42,419 bases of DNA from Paludibacteraceae bacterium (GTDB lineage Bacteria; Bacteroidota; Bacteroidia; Bacteroidales; Paludibacteraceae), in the NCBI GenBank assembly GCA_017448985.1, contig JAFSKL010000012.1, positions 1 to 42,419 of the forward strand, read 5' to 3'. Positions 37,601-42,419 of the stretch are shown here, in pieces. Position numbers and translations under genes: made by a program. Each line of letters opens with the position of its first letter. Position 1 is the stretch's first letter. The notes beneath the pieces were generated by a model. It ran no database searches. It was not told where the DNA came from and saw only the letters and a list, made by a program, of their open reading frames with translations.

Positions 37601-40600
37601 CCGTCATACTCGGTCGTACGTCCCAGGATGGACTCCTGACATTCCAGATGGAACGAATCCGGCTTGCTGAACGGAATCGTATCTTTGAGCAGGAACATCT
37701 TTGCTGAATCTGGTTTACCGGCCACACCGTAATCCGGATTCTTCCGATAGAACTTATACGGCTGCGGACCTACATAAGTGGGGTCAGCGTGCATCGTCAC
37801 AACGTGATAAACGTGTGTGAAGTCCTCACCCGAAACGGCATTTCCGGAGAGTATCGTCTGGCGGTCCAACTCCCACGGCTCAATCACCGAGTTGAGGTTC
37901 ACGTCACGCATCGGACGGTGGCTGTCGTCACGCACACGGATACTGTCCAACGACGAATAATTGATGGTATAGGTAAAATCTCCTTTCTCCGCCGTATGAC
38001 CATGAATCACTACATCATCCGAGTCATTTCCGGCATCAATACCATAGTCGGTAAACTGGTCGTAGTAGCCTTCCTGACCATACGAGTGTCCCTCCATCTG
38101 CGAGTTCACACCGCCGATTACATATATTGCCTCCGGCACAAGGAACGTACTGTTGCGCACCTGATCCTGCTCGCCATACGCGTTGTGATACGGATAGTAT
38201 GTACCTTTCTCGATGAACACCTCGAATACGCGGTTGCGGTACATGGCCGGATTCATCTTACGTGCAGCGATGATGTATTCGAACGCGTCACCCAAACGGT
38301 GGAACGGGTTCAGCATACACGATCCCATCTGACGGTACATGTTCGATAAGGAGTCTGTTGCCGTATTATCCTGCAGTGCACGAGCCGCTTCGGAGTTCAG
38401 CAACTCGGTGTGCATCACGTACAAGCGGTGCATCACATATCGCGGATCCACCTTGATTTCAAAGGTCTTATTCACCGCACGCGCGCCTATTTCAATAAAG
38501 TCATTGTTCTTGACAACGAGCGTATCCTCTCCCCATGCGTAGTTGCGCTTATAGTTGTTGATTAACCATCTCGTACGGCTCACACCCGCTATATCGGTTG
38601 TGTCCAGCGTGGTGTATTTCTTCATTGTCTCGTACCACTCCATATAGGTCATACCGGCGCGGCTAAGCGTCGAGGACATCTCTATCGGATAGTACAGAAT
38701 GGCATCGAACGGGTCTTGCCTATCCCAACGGACACCTTCTGTCTCGCGAGCAGACAACTCAATGTTTCCTTGTCCTTCCAGACGGCGGGATTCAACGGCA
38801 CAATAAGCAAACGGATAATCTCGGCTGCTTTCTGAACGGGAGAACACACCCGATACATTGGCATAGTCGTTTGCTTGGTTGTGCCACAAAGCGGTGGAGT
38901 TGACACGCGCATACGTGTTGTCAAACCACAAACCTCCGGCGCTCGTGTAGGCTAAGTTCTCGCATATAGTGGTGGTATAGACGTGCGCTGAGTTCACGCC
39001 ACGGATAGAATCGTTCTCTCCTTCCGGAGAAACGATATACACGCCGCCACCTACGTCTGCCGTATTTTTCTTGATAATCGTACCGCTGACCAGTGCTTTA
39101 GGCAAGAGGTAGAGACCTCCTCCGGCCGCTTCGGCGTGGTTGTTTTGGATAACGCAGTTACGGATATGGGCATATCCTGTTACTACAGCAGCGGCACCGA
39201 TACGATCCACATAGTCCGGCGAATCCGCATTACCGTCCTCGATGAACACTCCGTCCACTACGGCACGATGCGCCTCGGCATCTGCCAGACCGGAGAAGAC
39301 GGTATCTAACTGGTTACCGTTACCTATCCTGTTCTCGTCGCCGTCGAATAGATCATTGGTAAAGGTAATCACATGATAGGTCTGACCCTCGGCACCGGTA
39401 GAAGAAGTGATCTTACCGGATAGCACGGAGCGATAGGTTAGCGGGTCGCGGTCATCTACTATTTTTCCGCCCTCAGTATGGAAATACCCGGGTTTATAAC
39501 CGCCCTTCACCTGTATACCATGCGGGATGATAAACGAGTAATCCAGCGTATTATCCATATAGGTGTCATCGCTATGCTTGGTAGAGCGCGTAGGCGTGTA
39601 CCAGTCGGCATAGGTGCTACTCGTCGTACAATTCGTACTATCTCCGGCGAGCCATACCTCTACGGTCCATGACTTATCCGGCGCTTCTGCTACAGGCGTA
39701 GAGGCGACCGAACTATAGGCCGGATCCGTCATCAGCTTGTTCTTATACCGTCCTGCCGCATCCAGTACCTGCTGCAATTTCTGCTTACATGCAGCATTCT
39801 GAGGCGAATCCGCAGATGCATCACCACCCCGAGAATCAAACATCACATAGAATATCGCTTGTCCCGGGTGCGTCGTTGTATCCGGTTTGATAGAATATGC
39901 TGCATTGAACTCGTACGCGCCCATATCAACTTGACAGTCCTGCACACGCTTGGCGAACGCCACGTCGTTATTCGGCAACTTGGCTGCTGCCACGCTCTTA
40001 TAAACAAAAGAACTGTTTATATCGCTTTCTGTCTTGCCTTTGTATGTGAGCGCCTGCTTGAACTCGACGGCAAACTCCTCCGTACCATGGTTAACACAAA
40101 CGGCTTGGTCAGCGATGTAGAAATCATCGCGCAGACGGAAGTCATTGAGCGAGGCGGCACGACCGGCGACATAGTTTCCTTCCTCGTCAAAGTCTGCCGC
40201 AAAAGGCGTGTTTGCAGCCGAGGGGGCTACTCCGTTGAGGAATGTATTGCCGATACCGTAGTTATTCGTATTCGACTCAGTCCAGTTGGTCACATTCTGT
40301 TTGGTGGCATTATTTGGCTGTGTCTCTTCCGACTGGATATAGCAATGCAGGAAGGGGTTTACGTTTCCTACGGCTGTAGCACGGTCACGGATAGCGACAC
40401 CGTTATTACCGAAGATAATGGTATTCGCCACAAAGAGGTTCGGGTTGGAAGCCGTTGCCAAAGAGACAGCGCCGCCGCTTATCTTACTGTTTTCTTTCAG
40501 TGTAGCCGTGTTATAGGCTACCGTGTTGTTATAGAACCTGCCGACGCAGAAACCCAAACCACCCGACGATCCGTAACTATAGTTATTGGCAAACAGCGAG

Positions 40601-42419
40601 TTGAAACACGTTCCCTCGTACATGAACAGACCTCCCGCAAAAATCTGATCTTGCGTATTGTTCGTTCCTTTTGAAGATGTGTTATTCAGCACAAAGCATC
40701 CTTCTATGGTGGAAGTGGCACCGTCGCAGAACATACCGCCGCCTTTTACACGACCGCAGTAGGCGAAATTATCCACCACCAGACAGTTCCGCAAGTGTCC
40801 GCCCTCGTACATGTTGACTCCCGCACCGCCGCCATGCGCCATATTCTCATCGGCTAAGAAACCATGACGGATAGTGAAACCATCCCAGTTCGCCTCATTG
40901 TATTCCACATATTGAGGATCCTCCTGTTTGGCTGAAGTAGCCGCTGTACGTTGCTCCTTGGTAGAACCGAACACACGGTCAGTGTGCGCTAAATCGTCCC
41001 CATATTTACCCCTGTTATCAACTGACGGATTGCCTACACTACCTGCGCCGTACGTCGGAACACATATATCCGGCATCGTCAGCACGCGCTTGCGAAGCGT
41101 GATACGATGATTTGCCTCCACTTTGGTATAGGTACTGGAAAGAGAACTGACGACTGCCTGTGACGCAATGATAGTGTCATTTATCACGGGCTCTTCTACA
41201 TATTCATATGAGCCTTCAACATACAAGTGTACATTTGACATTGACACTTTCCGTTTATTAGCGTCATTGGAAGGGGTTGCATGTTTTGTACCCGGAGCAG
41301 ACATCATGCGTATAGTTAAGTCACCGATTGTCGGTTGAACAAACGTGAACTCATACCGAAGCAGTTTATCGCTATTACAAAAAACGGGTTGCTCCGCTAA
41401 CGTGTCACCATTGGAAGCAATAATATAGAAGGTTATGCCCGTATTATTTTCTGTTGGATAACTTTCATAATACGCGCCAAGATCTATCACCAACTTGTAC
41501 GAACCCGCCGGGACATTTTTCATCGTCTGCCATGCACTCATCGTGCTCATATATCCACTCAATGCCATACCACGAGGATCTGAATCAATCGTGTACCCCT
41601 CTGTATTGAGCACATCTCTAGATGAGTTAAAACCGAAACTACTATAATTGACGTTTCCACTTACATCTTGATAACACAACTCCCAGCTTTGGTTATTACC
41701 CATATCCGTCTTTTTCCAAGGAGATCCAAAATATTGGTACACCACCTTTGTTCCGCTTGCCCATGTGTAACCACCGAACACTTCATCGGCACTCATGGTT
41801 ATATTATTGGCATTGTTACCATTCTTATCACATTTATGACGGTCAGAGAAAACATTGTTTCCCGCTTTTCCTGCCATATACATATCCGGATAACGTATAT
41901 AATCAGACGAAACTTCAGTTGCACTTGCTATCCACCTAAAGGGATGAGTTATAGTAACCTCTTCAATCTGCGTAGTTTCTATATCACCTATCTCTTCTGA
42001 TGTATAATCATCATCCCAATATTTGACGGCTTCGCTATTCAGATGGGTATTGTCTTGTTTGGGATTAACGTCCGAGAGTTGCAGAATGGTTTCATAGTCT
42101 GTCGCCTCAAAATCTGTCGCCGGCTTGGATTTAGGGATGCTGACCACATCCGACATCAACGCCTGCCGTTCGTTTAGACCCGGCGCGGCATACTTGTTCG
42201 TCGGGAACCCGCCCATGACGGTAACGCTGTCACGCATCACATACCCCTTGTAGTCCGTGTATTTGCCGGCTCCTACCCATACCTGCACCGTGTTTTCATG
42301 GGCCGTCTTATTGGCGGCAGAGGCCTTCTCTACCGCGTATTGCAGACCGCTCACATACCGCTCCCTACGGGCGTTATTTATCCAACCGTTGCTATTACAT
42401 GCCGCAATGAATGCACCCG
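31687..42419 (-). CDS. Giant modular beta-helix surface protein with T9SS domain, 5' end missing
   Basis: At least 3,577 residues; the frame stays open to the right edge, so the start and signal peptide are outside. Five modules can be drawn from a recurring closing motif of the form (D/E)-x-G-A-x-E: VDMGAYEF (near 39915), IEIGARAV (near 38490), IDVGIYEY (near 35930), MERGAYEC (near 34400) and VDMGALEA (near 33385). After several of them a new module opens with 'DG-x-x-W-x-x-P ... LQ-AI' (DGSSWQHPF...LQDAINAAS; HDGLTWETPTTDLQTAI). Between are parallel beta-helix repeats with NCxFxxNxA and GGGxY patterns. A lower-GC insert at about 41,150-42,050 encodes a lectin-like domain. After 33,380 about 570 residues are non-helical, ending in a type A sorting domain (ITVYSQAGQLVHTAT...AAGYVVKVNDTAHKVVNM). 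Probably a cell-surface adhesin or matrix protein. Confidence 0.88.
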   Translation of the reverse strand, partial: GAFIAACNSNGWINNARRERYVSGLQYAVEKASAANKTAHENTVQVWVGAGKYTDYKGYVMRDSVTVMGGFPTNKYAAPGLNERQALMSDVVSIPKSKPATDFEATDYETILQLSDVNPKQDNTHLNSEAVKYWDDDYTSEEIGDIETTQIEEVTITHPFRWIASATEVSSDYIRYPDMYMAGKAGNNVFSDRHKCDKNGNNANNITMSADEVFGGYTWASGTKVVYQYFGSPWKKTDMGNNQSWELCYQDVSGNVNYSSFGFNSSRDVLNTEGYTIDSDPRGMALSGYMSTMSAWQTMKNVPAGSYKLVIDLGAYYESYPTENNTGITFYIIASNGDTLAEQPVFCNSDKLLRYEFTFVQPTIGDLTIRMMSAPGTKHATPSNDANKRKVSMSNVHLYVEGSYEYVEEPVINDTIIASQAVVSSLSSTYTKVEANHRITLRKRVLTMPDICVPTYGAGSVGNPSVDNRGKYGDDLAHTDRVFGSTKEQRTAATSAKQEDPQYVEYNEANWDGFTIRHGFLADENMAHGGGAGVNMYEGGHLRNCLVVDNFAYCGRVKGGGMFCDGATSTIEGCFVLNNTSSKGTNNTQDQIFAGGLFMYEGTCFNSLFANNYSYGSSGGLGFCVGRFYNNTVAYNTATLKENSKISGGAVSLATASNPNLFVANTIIFGNNGVAIRDRATAVGNVNPFLHCYIQSEETQPNNATKQNVTNWTESNTNNYGIGNTFLNGVAPSAANTPFAADFDEEGNYVAGRAASLNDFRLRDDFYIADQAVCVNHGTEEFAVEFKQALTYKGKTESDINSSFVYKSVAAAKLPNNDVAFAKRVQDCQVDMGAYEFNAAYSIKPDTTTHPGQAIFYVMFDSRGGDASADSPQNAACKQKLQQVLDAAGRYKNKLMTDPAYSSVASTPVAEAPDKSWTVEVWLAGDSTNCTTSSTYADWYTPTRSTKHSDDTYMDNTLDYSFIIPHGIQVKGGYKPGYFHTEGGKIVDDRDPLTYRSVLSGKITSSTGAEGQTYHVITFTNDLFDGDENRIGNGNQLDTVFSGLADAEAHRAVVDGVFIEDGNADSPDYVDRIGAAAVVTGYAHIRNCVIQNNHAEAAGGGLYLLPKALVSGTIIKKNTADVGGGVYIVSPEGENDSIRGVNSAHVYTTTICENLAYTSAGGLWFDNTYARVNSTALWHNQANDYANVSGVFSRSESSRDYPFAYCAVESRRLEGQGNIELSARETEGVRWDRQDPFDAILYYPIEMSSTLSRAGMTYMEWYETMKKYTTLDTTDIAGVSRTRWLINNYKRNYAWGEDTLVVKNNDFIEIGARAVNKTFEIKVDPRYVMHRLYVMHTELLNSEAARALQDNTATDSLSNMYRQMGSCMLNPFHRLGDAFEYIIAARKMNPAMYRNRVFEVFIEKGTYYPYHNAYGEQDQVRNSTFLVPEAIYVIGGVNSQMEGHSYGQEGYYDQFTDYGIDAGNDSDDVVIHGHTAEKGDFTYTINYSSLDSIRVRDDSHRPMRDVNLNSVIEPWELDRQTILSGNAVSGEDFTHVYHVVTMHADPTYVGPQPYKFYRKNPDYGVAGKPDSAKMFLLKDTIPFSKPDSFHLECQESILGRTTEYDGIQVSGGYANHINEGDISHVYATKTYFRGGGILVDGNWTKDYQNFTSLPTVTKQAQYNIPIIVENCYFTNNMAANGGALYSNGGIYMFGCHFTQNYSQGPVTQFDQQYIPWSAGGCIATNATCDIANTLFDNNEAKRGLYPIPDDNTLLDDIIPDADARQGFGGVLSVAEKARLRVVNCHFMRNKAVAYPAIYNFNPNNLYQDADSMQFAFNTIFWGNEVFEVDSLSELPSKEAVPQESVNAFNTKYKGSRTGVFHYDPDEWKKYERLFSEYDSLYKEYSTPKSITDVPDTFNVKVTDKLEELRKQGQKMEGLYFCSYRKGYGPPGMKPTQEGYLLTRDEAYDKFVDPRNTPVRLAYNSFTRNYSERYDSLWYWVRGNNNVLINRINNATDGPNFRLPSLVAGVDGYMQNADWLLARMNLTTDQGWGHLTQNVERKVSYYITKFTGSEQFESLDDALTEAKNHKPDSIHVDSVYKYVYPVKGLPAASFVDTVPELAMYNFYAKRYGTYTSKVNPPLPVGNQYYMIYSRYSNEDEQVGAMDRISKNPRLGEKDVYIDVGIYEYQYVQLDIKGQEIDTMWVATVDKAARHDGLTWETPTTDLQTAIDVLMSSHNNHDKYICFLGDAEQTFSPTNILDNRRTFLITSNSLSPMMPDSALADFDYGVRSLNFLGGYSFEVKDAPRDPVANRTLIEMPGIGNQAQLNQLFVIEDMTRQLIQANYQGDYISRDSVVIPIVFDGITFSNPYSTQDNSEGGLMSKKGGAAIYYRWQRRYVSSGQGDVYTPDFNLALHPDSALIDGLKTTLPKLTLSNCIFMDNGERTADLNLRSSAVRVDHGGGSTLIVNSLFHSNAGAPVYAPHFDHVTGENDLARVPNDVIVVNSTFALNDGHLTLKSDHSEMHNSLIWRDDLAKDTADNVELVQLEMGEDIWDNTTNKNKVGIADRMTNNAVWGCFREGDETYHNDSLSTENGDVYEGPNFTKPIVDASTSEQRRQRDFTLKPSAKTMNMADTTVYRNRVFFRMYPDTAASTHNKYWRRSNGFKSVDIVALANDSDLAAKPRLFGIGMERGAYECRAVLQRVLYVNPNEPEFSAGDGSSWQHPFGTGQLQDAINAASLYTYLNRTADEETRKAYVFVKGSNAANDSLISRDGVSLYGSIPGYVNDTAWMNPDSATFTNGECQRYVNYIRSIVPGVASPGTPLPTKIRSVKSTGDDFAIGFLLDGFVITNPDSAVSNSPIILDNAGTVVRNCVIVNNKVKNGKPVADITRGLLYNSLVYNDSAEVLVKVGANGLVLNNTIVSSSEDVQTIDSTNAIANAIVNNIEGQIAELNCFAPYLAQKNAYTLPNAFVNQGDVLNFQLHERSKMVNGGREPLPATFDDYVADSVICFRRDRDVLGNPRKIGSLVDMGALEAWLVEPGTDVEITALTNEVIDTRITTADYRTLCMAFTDHYGGNAYPHAGSVVYLMDSSAMSMQYKNTEKPDFVDHREQTIVFKPAFMLLKPGASFYGNGHDVQLNYVAAEKKFVNQQYTMMSLPFDYDTTNISTIVYNAAKDSLCELKNPYPFKTYQYSGAARSAKDYVFRPENSTLWLPVDTANRTATEGYLMDFGETIADTVLRFNAFAPQLNEYVYVESADEPDKIVYLTQYDHRTPGTGSTLNFTRQEDMGWNMKGLPWLVSNYRTDTVLEGETYLRQMYIPHVFYQMDGAGEYMYLTSGDQIYTSRSWDNGSIMSMGNAFFTQTATQKEREALIFHLPYYDHNKKKDRPLIRMVSGRHQSDILTVMPDSTAGKNVQYSYGRDGIKWQANSQTAQVYLLDSKRLSKISLLGAAPTEVDIPLGVRVPEETELTFSLPEKEAFGDYSHVWLIDYALNRYTNMLNEDYTVSLEAGENNTRFAIRIGGFPKTDKNGRRQYYVFAMDGTLYVRGLVKGDKITVYSQAGQLVHTATASGSEFKMPLRYAAGYVVKVNDTAHKVVNM
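41150..42050 (-). other. Low-GC inserted domain in the giant protein gene
   Basis: Sampled 60-nt lines here are 35-45 % GC against up to 58 % elsewhere in the gene. The encoded segment (from about DDDYTSEEIGD to EYVEEPVINDTI) breaks the beta-helix pattern and includes PAGSYKLVIDLGAYYES and LTIRMMSAPGT, resembling a galactose-binding-like/carbohydrate-binding beta-sandwich. Normal module sequence resumes with LRKRVLTMPDICVPTYG. Domain identity is tentative. Confidence 0.5.

Overview
The window is chromosomal DNA from a member of the Bacteroidetes, most likely the order Bacteroidales. Evidence: promoters of the Bacteroidetes type (TAnnTTTG at -7 and TTTG-like at -33, here always 20 nt apart), several secreted proteins with type IX secretion (T9SS) C-terminal domains, a DUF4153-type membrane protein, a 2[4Fe-4S] ferredoxin and NifJ-type pyruvate:ferredoxin oxidoreductase (anaerobic metabolism), and no Shine-Dalgarno-like spacing before most starts. 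Genus cannot be decided from this sequence. No insertion sequence, phage, CRISPR array or rRNA was seen.

Layout. 1-6.4 kb (mostly minus strand): 5' part of nifJ, an AAA ATPase, a small ferredoxin, ruvC coupled to a secreted protein, a 52-residue membrane protein and a DivIC/FtsB-like protein. 6.5-13.8 kb (plus): a secreted EEP-family nuclease, ligA, a small conserved protein, dapA, a DUF4153 membrane protein and dtd. 14.0-15.4 kb (minus): infC-rpmI-rplT. 15.7-20.8 kb (plus): an OB-fold lipoprotein, a PpiD-like periplasmic chaperone, an AmpG-like transporter and pssA. 20.9-31.5 kb (plus): a secreted endonuclease I, two paralogous IgGFc-binding/PKD surface proteins that flank an OmpA-domain protein, a PAP2 phosphatase, and a tRNA-Val with its own promoter and terminator. 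31.7-42.4 kb (minus): one giant, modular beta-helix surface protein that runs off the right edge.

How the parts work together. The first half is housekeeping (DNA repair and replication, translation, cell division, lysine/peptidoglycan precursors, phospholipid synthesis). The second half is devoted to the cell surface: secreted nucleases, putative adhesins, an outer-membrane/peptidoglycan-binding protein and a giant beta-helix protein. No T9SS machinery is encoded here, only its cargo.

Most unusual signals. (1) Twelve short tandem arrays built on a 7-nt period, with different unit sequences, lie between about 3.4 and 20.1 kb; they sit at gene junctions, supply stop or start codons, and in four places lie in frame inside ligA, dapA and a transporter gene. 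Two arrays are split by short hairpin segments. (2) Three secreted proteins end in one shared 27-residue tail that looks like a T9SS sorting domain cut off half way. (3) infC has no ATG start and overlaps a possible leader ORF. (4) The tRNA-Val has C instead of U at position 33. (5) The surface cluster at 22.8-31.5 kb looks like a coherent and possibly undescribed adhesion module.
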